Shown piece after piece: positions 17,590-26,459 of a DNA stretch of 64,000 nt. The position numbers and the translations under genes are program-made. Source of the stretch: Actinosynnema sp. ALI-1.44 (GTDB lineage Bacteria > Actinomycetota > Actinomycetes > Mycobacteriales > Pseudonocardiaceae); NCBI RefSeq assembly GCF_001984155.1, contig NZ_MTQO01000048.1:372001-436000 (forward strand). Reading direction: 5' to 3'. The notes below the pieces were generated by a model that saw nothing but the letters and a program-made list of their open reading frames with translations, made no database searches and had not been told where the DNA came from. Position 1 is the first letter of the stretch, and each line of letters starts with the position of its first letter.

Positions 17590-18739
17590 CCGACTGGTTG
17601 CGGCCGCCGCCCTTCGCCGCGTACAGCGCCACGTCCGCGGCGTGCAGCAGGTCGTCCAGGCGGCCTTGGTTCGGTCTGACGCGGGCCGCCACCCCGATGG
17701 ACACCGAGATGTCCACGATGGAGTGCGACACGGTGCGGACGATACTGCGGCGGATCCGTTCGGCCATCGCCATCGCGTCCTCACCCGTGGTGTCCGAGAG
17801 GAACACCACGAACTCGTCACCGCCGTAGCGGCCGATCAGGTCCCCCTCGCGCACTTCGGCTTTCAGCGTCTGCGCGACCGTGCGCAGCACCGTGTCGCCG
17901 ACGAGGTGGCCGTGCACGTCGTTGACCCGCTTGAAGTGGTCCACGTCGATCATCAACAGGCTGGCGTCGACGTCACGGCCGAGCGCGGTCGACGCCGCCG
18001 TGTGCCACGCGTCCGGCTTGAGCAGACCGGTCTTCCCGTCCGACCTCGCCGACTCCCGCAGCTGGCGGATCAGCACACTCCGGTGCAGCACCAGCGTCAC
18101 ACCGATGATCAACAGCATCGCCGGCGGCCACTCGGTCAACGCCCACCCCGCCAGCACCCCCAGACCGACGCTCGCCGCCTCGTGCGCGTAGTCCACGCTG
18201 CCGGGCACCAGGATCGTGGTCAGCGTCGTCTCCACCACGAGGAACACCACCGCGGCCGCGACCACGACAGCGAAAGTCCGCAGATCACGCGTACCGAGGA
18301 ATTGTTCGTTGCCGGTCAGCGTGAGCACGAGTTGCGCCCCGAATGCCGCGACGACCGCCGACCCGATACCGAACACTTCCCGGTACGGCAGTTGCCCGTC
18401 GACACGCAGCCACCGATAGCCGTAACAGGCCACGATCGCCACCGCGCCCAATCCGGGCGGCAGTGTCAGCGCACCTGCGAAGACCCAGATCGCATGCACG
18501 TCCAGATGCGGACTGTCGGTGAGCGTGCGCCATTCCCGCTCGATCGGCCGGGACGCTTCCGTGTAGATCAGCACGCACGTGACAAGCACGCCGAAGACGA
18601 TCCACTCATGGCGGTCCGGTGTGCACCGAATAGCCGCGTTGATCGACAAAGCCGCCGCCGCCACCCCGACGAGCAGGGCGTAACCGGCTTGAGCTGGTCG
18701 TAGTTCTCGCCATATCGCCCACGATTTGACCCCCATCAT
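17573..18739 (-). CDS. membrane-bound diguanylate cyclase, second copy
   Basis: 388 residues with six or so membrane spans in residues 13-215 and a C-terminal GGDEF domain. The active site is GGDEF (306-310), the I-site RxxD is present (R297-D300), and IDVDHFKRVNDVHGH carries the metal ligand. The start is ATG at 18739 (MMGVKSW) with AGGGGGCGGG upstream; the frame continues further upstream, but without a plausible protein. It shares domain order with the cyclase on the opposite strand, so the pair probably arose by inverted duplication. Confidence 0.93.
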   Translation of the reverse strand: MMGVKSWAIWRELRPAQAGYALLVGVAAAALSINAAIRCTPDRHEWIVFGVLVTCVLIYTEASRPIEREWRTLTDSPHLDVHAIWVFAGALTLPPGLGAVAIVACYGYRWLRVDGQLPYREVFGIGSAVVAAFGAQLVLTLTGNEQFLGTRDLRTFAVVVAAAVVFLVVETTLTTILVPGSVDYAHEAASVGLGVLAGWALTEWPPAMLLIIGVTLVLHRSVLIRQLRESARSDGKTGLLKPDAWHTAASTALGRDVDASLLMIDVDHFKRVNDVHGHLVGDTVLRTVAQTLKAEVREGDLIGRYGGDEFVVFLSDTTGEDAMAMAERIRRSIVRTVSHSIVDISVSIGVAARVRPNQGRLDDLLHAADVALYAAKGGGRNQSAMSTA

Positions 18740-18804
18740 CCCGCCCCCTGCGGTATGGATCCGATCAAGGCATCCCCCAGTCCCCGATCCGAACCCTTCC
18801 CAGG

Positions 18805-18816
18805 GTACCCGGGTAC
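18805..18816. promoter_or_regulatory. perfect palindrome GTACCCGGGTAC in a divergent promoter
   Basis: A 12-bp perfect palindrome lies between the second diguanylate cyclase (start 18739) and the serine hydrolase (start 18866). Position and symmetry suggest a regulator site; no regulator gene is adjacent. Confidence 0.35.
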
Positions 18817-18865
18817 ACCGGTAAATGATTGCGAGATCGGCTGAAGCTCCGATTACGCTGCGCGC

Positions 18866-19852
18866 ATGCTCGCCGAGGAAGTCGACCGAATCGCCGTCGA
18901 GACCGGATTCGCCGGAGTCGTGTCCGTCGACCGGCGTGGCACGGTCCAGTTCGCCAAGGCCTACGGCCTCGCCCACCGCGGCTACCAGGTCGCCAACACG
19001 CTCGACACGAGGTTCGCGATCGCCAGCGGCACCAAGGGGTTGACCGCGCTGACCGTGATGAGCCTCGTCGACGAAGGCGCGCTGGAGCTGGGCACGACCG
19101 CGCGTTCGGTGCTCGGCGCGGACCTGCCGCTGATCGACGACGCGGTCACCGTGGAACACCTGCTCGGGCACCGGTCCGGCATCGGCGAGTTCTACGAGGA
19201 AGAGGACCTCGACGGCGACGAACTGCCCTATCTCCTGCCTGTCGGGCCACACGAATTGGTGAACACCGAGGATTACGTGCGGATACTCGACGGCCATCCG
19301 CAGAAGTCCCCGCCGGACACTGAGTTCTCGTACTGCAACGGCGGATATGTCGTACTCGCCCTGATCGCCGAACGCGTGTCGGGAACACCGTTTCACGATC
19401 TCGTGCGCGAACGCGTGTGCCTTCCGGCCGGAATGACGTCGACCGACTTCCTGCGGACAGATGAACCGGGTCCGCGAACGGCCGTCGGGTATATCGGCGA
19501 ACGGACGAACATCTTTCACCTGCCGATACGCGGTAACGGCGACGGCGGCGTCTACTCGACCGCGGCGGACTTCACCGCGTTCTGGTCGGCGCTGTACAAA
19601 GGGGCGATCGTGCCTCCCGATCGGGTCGGGTCCATGACCCGTCCGCGCAGTGAATACGACGAGAAACTCCACTATGGACTTGGCTTTTGGCTGCCGGTCG
19701 GCACGAAGAACGTGATGCTCGAGGGTTACGACGCGGGTGTGTCGTTCCGCAGCACGCACGAGCCGGAATCCGGCCTCACCTACACGGTCATCGCCAACGA
19801 TTCCGAAGGCGCCTGGCCAATGACCCGCAGACTTTCGGAAATTCTGGACTAA
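18866..19852 (+). CDS. serine beta-lactamase-like hydrolase (class C/ esterase type)
   Basis: 328 residues in the penicillin-binding/beta-lactamase fold. The nucleophile motif SxxK is S54-G-T-K57, the second motif is Y156-C-N158, and the third KTG-like strand is replaced by EGYDAG. There is no signal peptide, so it is cytoplasmic, unlike true beta-lactamases. Such proteins are usually esterases or D-amino-acid peptidases. The start ATG at 18866 gives MLAEEVDRIA. It is convergent with a small gene, sharing four bases at the stop codons. Confidence 0.85.
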   Translation: MLAEEVDRIAVETGFAGVVSVDRRGTVQFAKAYGLAHRGYQVANTLDTRFAIASGTKGLTALTVMSLVDEGALELGTTARSVLGADLPLIDDAVTVEHLLGHRSGIGEFYEEEDLDGDELPYLLPVGPHELVNTEDYVRILDGHPQKSPPDTEFSYCNGGYVVLALIAERVSGTPFHDLVRERVCLPAGMTSTDFLRTDEPGPRTAVGYIGERTNIFHLPIRGNGDGGVYSTAADFTAFWSALYKGAIVPPDRVGSMTRPRSEYDEKLHYGLGFWLPVGTKNVMLEGYDAGVSFRSTHEPESGLTYTVIANDSEGAWPMTRRLSEILD

Positions 19853-20217
19853 AGATCCGGCAGCGGGTCCGGCGGCAGGTAGTCCGGGGTCAGGATCTCC
19901 GCGTCCGCCGCCCGCACGACCGACACGTACTCGTCGTCGATCTCCAGCAGCAGCGGTCCGATCGTGACGGTCGGCGACAACGAGCCGTACAGCTCGACCG
20001 GGCCGAGCTTCGTCCGCCGCGGGTAGGTCGCCCGCACGTTCGACGGCCGGTGACGGCTGAACCACCGGCATCCGAGCACGGTGACGGTGTTGTCGGTGAC
20101 CACGATGAAGTAGTCCGCCATCGCGGCGACCGAACTCGCCGGGAACAGATATCTGATCTTCTCGCCGTCGGGCAACAACTCCCGACAGCGGCCGCGCACC
20201 ACCGAGGACAACGGCAT
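19849..20217 (-). CDS. conserved hypothetical protein, small
   Basis: 122 residues, no signal or membrane span. It alternates strands (YFIVVTDNTVTVLGCRWFSR, SLSPTVTIGPLLLEIDDEYVSVV), which could be a PH-like or lipocalin-like barrel. Start ATG with GGAGGGGG seven bases upstream is strong. Family not named. It ends against the serine hydrolase gene. Confidence 0.7.
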   Translation of the reverse strand: MPLSSVVRGRCRELLPDGEKIRYLFPASSVAAMADYFIVVTDNTVTVLGCRWFSRHRPSNVRATYPRRTKLGPVELYGSLSPTVTIGPLLLEIDDEYVSVVRAADAEILTPDYLPPDPLPDL

Positions 20218-20336
20218 CCTCGCACCCCCTCCACATCCTGCTCCATCAGTTTGCGGGTGGGCGTGCTCCCGTCAAGCCCCCATTAGTGCTGGTCACACCC
20301 AACGTCTGGATGGATCATCCGACGAGGGACGTGGAA

Positions 20337-20371
20337 CCGGGGCCGTGCCACCGCTGGCGGCACGGCCCCGG
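20337..20371 (-). terminator. terminator of the GH87-like gene
   Basis: CCGGGGCCGTGCC (20337-20349) and GGCACGGCCCCGG (20359-20371) form a perfect 13-bp stem, nine-base loop, 12 bases after the stop of the large secreted enzyme. Confidence 0.8.
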
Positions 20372-20383
20372 GGACGGGGGACG

Positions 20384-23300
20384 TCAGTTGTCGATGGTGA
20401 TGGTGAAGGTGGTCGTGGTGTTCCTGACGTCCTGGTGGTTGTTGGCGAATCTCAGGTTGTCGAACGTCACGGCGCCGACCGCCGGACCCTGGCCGGGCTC
20501 GGGCATCTCGTTGGCCCACAACCCGAATCCGGACTTGGCCTCGAACTGGTCACCGGACAGCCGCGCGCCGCTGATCGAGATGTCGGTCAGCACCGTGTCG
20601 GTGATCGGGTTCTCCGGCTGGCTGCCGGTGTACTTCGTCTGGAACATGATCCCGCTGTAGGTGGGGTCGACGATGTCCACATGGGACACCCGGATGCCCC
20701 GGTAGGTCTTGCTGGCCGAGAACATCCAGATCGCGCCGAACGTCTGCGCGCCCCAGAAGTGCCCGCCCGCCCTGACCAGCGAGATGTTCTCGAACGACGT
20801 GACGCCCGGCCCGAAGCCCTCCATCGGGTAGCCGAAGTCCAGCGAGCTGATGGTGACACCGGAGTACGTCAACGTGTCGGCGATGTACAGGTTGCGGAAG
20901 GTGTTGTTCTGCCCGCCGTACACCGCGAGGCCGGCCGCACGCCATGTCGTGGTGGACGACAGGTTCTCGTACACGTTGCCGCTCTGCCCGCTGCCGCCGG
21001 CGTCGGTCGCGGCGAACAGCGCGAAGCTGTCGTCACCGGTGGACCGGGCGTCGATGTTGCTGAGCCGGTTGTTCCTGCTGCCGTTGGTCATGTTGATGCC
21101 GTCGGCCCACATGTTGCGGATGCGCGAGTTGGTGATCGTCAGGTTCTGCACGTTCGCGCCCCAGAACAGGCACACCATGTGCTCGGTCCAGACGTTGTCG
21201 ATGGTCAGGCCGCTGACGCCGTTGGCGTCGAAGACCTTGCCCGGCCCGTCGATCCGGTTGACGTAGTTGCCGAAGTAGGCGAACCCGGAGAACTGGGACG
21301 CACCCGCCGCGGCATCGACGCGGAACCCGATGTCGGTGCCTTCCTGGTTGCCCGGCGCGAGGAACCGCGAGAACCACGGTCCCGCACCGGCCACCTGGAC
21401 CGGTTTGCCGTACACCTGGAACTTGCTGCCGGTCTGGTAGTCGCCCCGCGGCAGGTACACGCCGACCAGCGTGCCCGTGGTGTCCATCCGCACCTTGTCG
21501 AGCGCGTTCTGCACGTCCTGGTGGGTGAAGCCGGTGGGCACGGTGAACTTGGCCGGGTCGGGGTTGGGCTTCTCGGCCACCTGCTCGAAGTCCACGAAGT
21601 CGATCGCGTACGTGCTCGTGTTCGACGCGCTCTTCTGCAGCCTGATCTTGCTGTTGGCCGGGATCGTGCTGTCGAGCAGCACGCTGGCCTCGTCGTAGAT
21701 GTGCCGCGGACCCGCGCCGGGGCTGTTGCCCGGACTGGCCTCGTTGCCGTACACCCACGAATAACGCGAGGTCAGGTTGATCGCCTTGTGAAACGTGCCG
21801 TTGACGAAGATGTCCAGCGTGGCGTTGATGCCGCCACCACCGGCCGAATCGGGGATGGAGAACCGCGTCACCAGCGTGTTGGTCGGTTGCCGGGTGGTGA
21901 ACTCCACCGACGCGCCGGTCGAGTTCAGCGTGACCGCCCGCCGCCCGGACGCCTCACCGGCGAGGTCTCCGATCGTCCTGTTCGGACCGACGACCGAAGC
22001 ACCGCCCGCGAGTACGCCCGTCTCGGCCTCGTAGTGGTCGTAGGGCATGTTCGCGCCCCGGCCGATGAACAACGTCTGCGTGGTGGTGTTGTTGCCCTGC
22101 TTGACCGGCAACTCGTTGCCGTCGTTGGCGATCACGGTCTTGACCGTGAACCGGCCGTTGGCCGCGGTCCACGTGCCAAGGGCCACGGGCGCCGTCGTGG
22201 CTCCAGCGGCGATCACGCCATTGTGGGCACCACTGAGGTTGGCGACGACAGCGCCCGTGTCCGCGTTCGCCACCTGCAGGGTGACGTTGTGCGCGCCGCT
22301 CGCTGACGCGATGGTGCCTTGGTTCTTGATCGCGACCGAGAAGTTGACGGTGTTGCCTGCCGACGGGTTGTCCGGCGTCCACCCGACCGGCGAGGCGATC
22401 AGGTCCGAACTGGACACGGGGCTGACAGTGAGCGCGGTGGCGTTGGTGAAGGTGTTGTTGGTTTCGTTCTGCTCGATCACGCGGTTGGTCTCGTCGACCT
22501 TCGCGATCAACTGGTACGAACCCGCCGTCTGGGCACCGATGTTCGTCGAGACCGTGGCCTGCGCACCAGCCGCCAACGCACTGACCTGGGCGGTGCCGAC
22601 CTTGTTCGTGCCCAGGTAGAAGTTGACTTCCGTGGCGGCGGAGGCGACTGCGCCCGCGTTGCGGACGGTCGCACTCGCCGTGATCGAGTCCGTCTCCACC
22701 GGGGACGACGGCGACCACGACGACGTCGGGATCGTCAGGTCCGGGTTCGGCGCCGCGGCACCGATCACCTGGAACTCGGCGACCTGGCCCGCGGGCGCGC
22801 CGGAGTTCGCGGTGAACCGCAGCCGCACGTCGGCGACCCGCGCGGAGACCGGGATCGTCACGGAGTTGCCGGTCGCCGGGTCGAAGCTGTACGCCTTCGC
22901 GGCGGCCAGGCTGGTCACCCCGGAAGCGCCCTGCTCGCGGCCGAGCACTTCGATCGTCTGCGTACGCGGCCCCCAGACCGCAGCCGGGTTGAGCCGCACG
23001 ACAACCGCACTAGTATCCACATTGGAACCCAGTTGGACGGTCAGTGTGTTCGGATATGAACCACCCGCGCCCTCCCAGTATGTGTTCACGTCGTTGTCGT
23101 TGGCATTCGTCGCGACAAACGTGTGTACAGTGGATGACGCGGTGATCGGTTTGCCGACAGCAAGGTTCGTGCCGCCGTTGCCGGTTCCCGCTCGCGTGAC
23201 GCCGTTGCTGTTGGGTGACTGGTTTCCCGCTGCGTCCTTGGCGCGCACGAAGTACGTCACCGTCGCGCTGTCCGGTTGGTTGTCCGTGTAGGACAGTTCA

Positions 23301-24301
23301 GTGACCGTGGTGCGCAGGACGTTGTTGGCGTACACGTCGTACCCGATGACACCGACATTGTCCGTTGACGCGTTCCACGCCAGGTCGATCTGGCCGGAGC
23401 CCGGCTGGGTGTACCGCAGGTTCCCCGGTGCGCTCGGCGCCTGGGTGTCGCCGGTGGCGGGGCCGTAGACCTCGAACTCGGACACCTGTCCCGCGGGCCA
23501 GCCTGTGTTCGCGGTGATGTTCAGCCGCAGGTACCGCTGCGTCGTCGCGGAGTAGTTGATGGTGACCGTGTTGTTGGTCGCCGGGTTGAACTGGTACCCG
23601 GCCGAGCCGACGATGTCGGTGAACGTGCTGCCGTTGGTGCTGCCCTGCACGGCCAACGTCTGCGTGCGGGCGCCCCAGTTGGCCACCGGGAGCTTCAGCA
23701 CGATCTGGGTGGTGCTGACCGAGGCGCCCAGGTCGACCTGCAGCCACTGCGGGAGCGCGTTGTTCGTGCTTTCCCAGTAGCTGCTCTGGTTCGAGTCGTT
23801 GCTGTTGCCGGGTCCGTAGCCGCCGGCCGAGCCACTCGCGGTCATCGTTTTGCCCAGCACGAGGTTCGGGCCTGCCAGAATCGTCGGGGTCGTCTCGATC
23901 TCGGCGAGCGCGCCTCCGGTTCCGGCGAAGTCGACGCGGACGTACCGGGTTACCGTGGCGGCAAAGGGTATCTGGACGGTGTTGTTGTCGCTTGGCTGGA
24001 ACTTGTAGTCCTTGGCGGACACGATGGTCGAAAAGCCGACGCCGTCGTGACTGCCTTGCACGGACAGGTGCTGCGTCCTCGCCGTCCACGTGGCAGGCAG
24101 TTTGAGCACGACGCCGGAGATGCTGCGCGACTGGCCGAGGTCGAGCTGAGCGGGGCGGCCGTCGCTTCGCCAATAGGTGTTCTGATTGCCGTCGTTGATG
24201 CTGCCGACGTCGCCACCCGGGCCCGCGACGGCGGGCGTGACCAGGCCCACCAGGGCAAGGCTCGTGGCGACGAACAAGGCTGACAGCCGGAATCTGGTCA
24301 T
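20384..24301 (-). CDS. secreted multidomain glucanase, alpha-1,3-glucanase/GH87-like
   Basis: 1305 residues with a signal peptide (ALVGLVTPAVAG). Domains in rough order: two discoidin-type modules (about 30-140 and 143-277, each with SNDSNQSSYWES-like blocks), a fibronectin III (280-370), a third discoidin (375-512), two CARDB-type modules (515-625, 630-745), a CBM6/35-like module beginning YDHYEAETG (755-910), and a C-terminal right-handed beta-helix (920-1305) with TGDDSF at D1090-D1091. This layout matches bacterial mycodextranases that lyse fungal wall alpha-1,3-glucan. The GH87 assignment rests on layout and the DD motif; another beta-helix enzyme is possible. RBS GAGAGG nine bases before ATG. 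Confidence 0.75.
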   Translation of the reverse strand: MTRFRLSALFVATSLALVGLVTPAVAGPGGDVGSINDGNQNTYWRSDGRPAQLDLGQSRSISGVVLKLPATWTARTQHLSVQGSHDGVGFSTIVSAKDYKFQPSDNNTVQIPFAATVTRYVRVDFAGTGGALAEIETTPTILAGPNLVLGKTMTASGSAGGYGPGNSNDSNQSSYWESTNNALPQWLQVDLGASVSTTQIVLKLPVANWGARTQTLAVQGSTNGSTFTDIVGSAGYQFNPATNNTVTINYSATTQRYLRLNITANTGWPAGQVSEFEVYGPATGDTQAPSAPGNLRYTQPGSGQIDLAWNASTDNVGVIGYDVYANNVLRTTVTELSYTDNQPDSATVTYFVRAKDAAGNQSPNSNGVTRAGTGNGGTNLAVGKPITASSTVHTFVATNANDNDVNTYWEGAGGSYPNTLTVQLGSNVDTSAVVVRLNPAAVWGPRTQTIEVLGREQGASGVTSLAAAKAYSFDPATGNSVTIPVSARVADVRLRFTANSGAPAGQVAEFQVIGAAAPNPDLTIPTSSWSPSSPVETDSITASATVRNAGAVASAATEVNFYLGTNKVGTAQVSALAAGAQATVSTNIGAQTAGSYQLIAKVDETNRVIEQNETNNTFTNATALTVSPVSSSDLIASPVGWTPDNPSAGNTVNFSVAIKNQGTIASASGAHNVTLQVANADTGAVVANLSGAHNGVIAAGATTAPVALGTWTAANGRFTVKTVIANDGNELPVKQGNNTTTQTLFIGRGANMPYDHYEAETGVLAGGASVVGPNRTIGDLAGEASGRRAVTLNSTGASVEFTTRQPTNTLVTRFSIPDSAGGGGINATLDIFVNGTFHKAINLTSRYSWVYGNEASPGNSPGAGPRHIYDEASVLLDSTIPANSKIRLQKSASNTSTYAIDFVDFEQVAEKPNPDPAKFTVPTGFTHQDVQNALDKVRMDTTGTLVGVYLPRGDYQTGSKFQVYGKPVQVAGAGPWFSRFLAPGNQEGTDIGFRVDAAAGASQFSGFAYFGNYVNRIDGPGKVFDANGVSGLTIDNVWTEHMVCLFWGANVQNLTITNSRIRNMWADGINMTNGSRNNRLSNIDARSTGDDSFALFAATDAGGSGQSGNVYENLSSTTTWRAAGLAVYGGQNNTFRNLYIADTLTYSGVTISSLDFGYPMEGFGPGVTSFENISLVRAGGHFWGAQTFGAIWMFSASKTYRGIRVSHVDIVDPTYSGIMFQTKYTGSQPENPITDTVLTDISISGARLSGDQFEAKSGFGLWANEMPEPGQGPAVGAVTFDNLRFANNHQDVRNTTTTFTITIDN

Positions 24302-24462
24302 GGTGGCTGACCTCTCGTCCGGGAGCAGGTTGCACGAGAAGCTGGATCTTCCGGCCGTCTACCACAGATTTTTCGGCCGGTTGTCATTTTTTTGCGGTCG
24401 GAAGACCAAGCGTTACAGACGCGCTACGGTCACGTCAATGGTCAGTAGCGCGAAGAGCGCGG

Positions 24463-24499
24463 GTGTACAACGTACACATGAGACGTGTACGTTGTACAC
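24463..24499 (+). promoter_or_regulatory. TetR operator overlapping a leaderless promoter
   Basis: GTGTACAACGTACAC (24463-24477) and GTGTACGTTGTACAC (24485-24499) are exact reverse complements seven bases apart. The right arm stops one base before the tetR ATG. Within it, TACGTT (24488-24493) sits at -12 to -7 of that ATG, a good actinobacterial -10, with TGTACA (24464-24469) 18 bases upstream as -35. There is no SD. Together these suggest a leaderless, self-repressed transcript. Confidence 0.75.
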
Positions 24500-25072
24500 A
24501 TGACACCGACGCCAGCCCGGCTCACCGCCGCGGCGCTGACGATCCTCCTGGCCGAGGGCGCACAGGCGGTCACCATGCGCAGGGTCGCGGCCGACGCGGG
24601 CGTGACCACCATGGCCACATACCGACACTTCCCCAATCGCGAAGCATTGCTCCACAAAACTGTCGACGACGCCGTCGGAGAGATCACCGCCGGCTGGGCA
24701 ACCGCAGCCGCGGAAGGTGATTTCACCACTCGAACCGAACAGTTGTTGAACCTGTTCCTCGACTTCGCACTCGGGAAACCGAACCTGTACGTCTACCTGG
24801 TCGCCGAGCGGCGTCCGGACGCACGGCAGTTCCCAGACGACTTCCGGGCGGGCGGTTCCCCCGCCTTCGCCCCGATGCTCGACACGGTGGCGCGGGCGAT
24901 GCGGGACGGCGCACTGCGCCAGGACGACATCCTCGAGGTCACGCTCGCCATCACCAGTCCGGTGGTCGGCCTGCTCCAGCAGTACCACGGCGGCCGGATC
25001 GACCTGCCGGAGCCGGAGTTCCGCGCACTGTGCGCCCGAACCGTCGAAAGGGTGCTCAATGGGCTCCGCTAA
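24500..25072 (+). CDS. TetR-family transcriptional regulator
   Basis: 190 residues. The N-terminal helix-turn-helix (LTILLAEGAQAVTMRRVAADAGVTTMATYRHFPNREALL) is classic TetR, and the rest is an all-helical ligand domain ending in ERVLNGLR. The frame remains open 15 bases further upstream, but those bases are one arm of the operator, so the ATG directly after it is chosen. It overlaps the following N-acyltransferase gene by 14 bases and probably regulates it and itself. Confidence 0.93.
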   Translation: MTPTPARLTAAALTILLAEGAQAVTMRRVAADAGVTTMATYRHFPNREALLHKTVDDAVGEITAGWATAAAEGDFTTRTEQLLNLFLDFALGKPNLYVYLVAERRPDARQFPDDFRAGGSPAFAPMLDTVARAMRDGALRQDDILEVTLAITSPVVGLLQQYHGGRIDLPEPEFRALCARTVERVLNGLR

Positions 25073-26438
25073 GTGGCTTCCTCCAGCGGCGACCGTCGCG
25101 TCGGCCGCGCTGTTGTACTTCGGCACGGGACTCTCCCCGATCCCGGCACTGGCCTGGTTGTTCCCCTTACCGCTGTTACTGGTGGCCAGGAAGCTGTCCG
25201 GCTGGGCCGCGGCGGGAGCCGGTTTCGTGGCGGGCTTCGCCGGCTCGACCAATTTCTGGTACTGGTCAGCCGGGTCGCATGACCTTTCCCTGTGGCCATG
25301 GGGTTTGGTCGTCACCACGGGGTTCGGTGTCACGTTCGCCCTGGCGGTCACGGTCTACCGCGCGCTCCCGCCGCCGCTGGCCGTGATCGCCGCGCCCGCC
25401 GCGTGGGTTTCCGTGCTGTACCTGGCATACGTGATCAGTCCGATGGGAATCGAAGGCACCCTCGTGACCAGCGAAGCCGAGGTGCCGGTGGTCACCCAGA
25501 CCGCGTCCGTCCTCGGCCCGTGGGGCGTGGAGTTCCTCGTCTTCTTCATCCCGACGGCCATCGCGACCCTCCGGCCCCGCATCACGCTGGTCGCCGCCGC
25601 GGTCGCCGCCGTGGTCGTGGGCGGGGGCGTTCTCCGGTTGTCGGCCGCCCCTGGCCCAACCCAGCGGGTCGCGTTGGTCGCGAGCAACCAGAAGGGCTGG
25701 GCCGCCGATCTGGACACCGCAGCGGGCAAAGACCTGCTGACGGAGTACGTCCAGCAGCTCAACGCTCTACCTGCGGACGTCAAGACGGTCGTACTGCCCG
25801 AGGCCGCGTTCGGCTCGAAGCAGGAGTGGCCGCCTTCGCTCACCGAACCCATGCGACGGATCGCCGAAACCCGTGGGTTCACCATCATCGTCGGGTACGC
25901 GTACTGGGCGCCCAACGCGAAGTACAACTACGCCCTGTCTTTCCCCACTGGTGCGAGGTACCTGAAGCATTACGACACGGTCAGCCCGCGCGGCAACGAG
26001 CTGGTGTTCGCCGACCCCGGCCGGATCGGGATAGCGATCTGCCTTGACGTGAACTTCCGCTCACCCAGCGCGGCCTACGCCGCCGCGGGCGCCGGGATGC
26101 TCGCGTTCGCCGTCTCCGACGAGGACGACAACGGCTGGCAGCACAGCCGCACGGCACTGCTGCGTGGCGTGGAGAACGGCATGGCTATCGCCTGGGGCGG
26201 GCGGCAATCCACCATGATGCTGTCCGACGGGTACGGCCGTGTCATCGCCTCGAAGCCGACAGGTCCAGGTACGGACGGTTTCACCACCGTGGTCGGCGAT
26301 GTCCCGCTCGGTCCAGGACCGACACTGTACAACCGCTTCGGCGACTGGTTCGCGTGGCTGTGTCTCGCGGCCACTGCTCTTGCTCTGGTGAGAACTCTGG
26401 CACAAAAGAAAAACAGGCCAACCGCGAACCACGGCTGA
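25059..26438 (+). CDS. lnt: apolipoprotein N-acyltransferase-like membrane enzyme
   Basis: 459 residues. Six predicted spans occupy residues 8-190, followed by an extracytoplasmic nitrilase (CN-hydrolase) domain with the full catalytic triad E248 (VVLPEAAF), K303 (YLKHYDTVSP) and C328 (AICLDVNF), and a final C-terminal membrane span. Lnt adds the third acyl chain to lipoproteins. It is transcribed with TetR by an overlap, so this copy is regulated, not constitutive. Actinomycetes often have several Lnt paralogues; some serve glycolipid or antibiotic acylation. Confidence 0.85.
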   Translation: MGSAKWLPPAATVASAALLYFGTGLSPIPALAWLFPLPLLLVARKLSGWAAAGAGFVAGFAGSTNFWYWSAGSHDLSLWPWGLVVTTGFGVTFALAVTVYRALPPPLAVIAAPAAWVSVLYLAYVISPMGIEGTLVTSEAEVPVVTQTASVLGPWGVEFLVFFIPTAIATLRPRITLVAAAVAAVVVGGGVLRLSAAPGPTQRVALVASNQKGWAADLDTAAGKDLLTEYVQQLNALPADVKTVVLPEAAFGSKQEWPPSLTEPMRRIAETRGFTIIVGYAYWAPNAKYNYALSFPTGARYLKHYDTVSPRGNELVFADPGRIGIAICLDVNFRSPSAAYAAAGAGMLAFAVSDEDDNGWQHSRTALLRGVENGMAIAWGGRQSTMMLSDGYGRVIASKPTGPGTDGFTTVVGDVPLGPGPTLYNRFGDWFAWLCLAATALALVRTLAQKKNRPTANHG

Positions 26439-26459
26439 CCTGCTTCTCGGGGAGGTCGG

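Noticed and set aside
20345-22306. 653-codon open frame on the plus strand opposite the GH87-like gene
   Set aside because: Composition is Asp/Arg/His/Val-biased and has no motif; shadow of the minus-strand gene.
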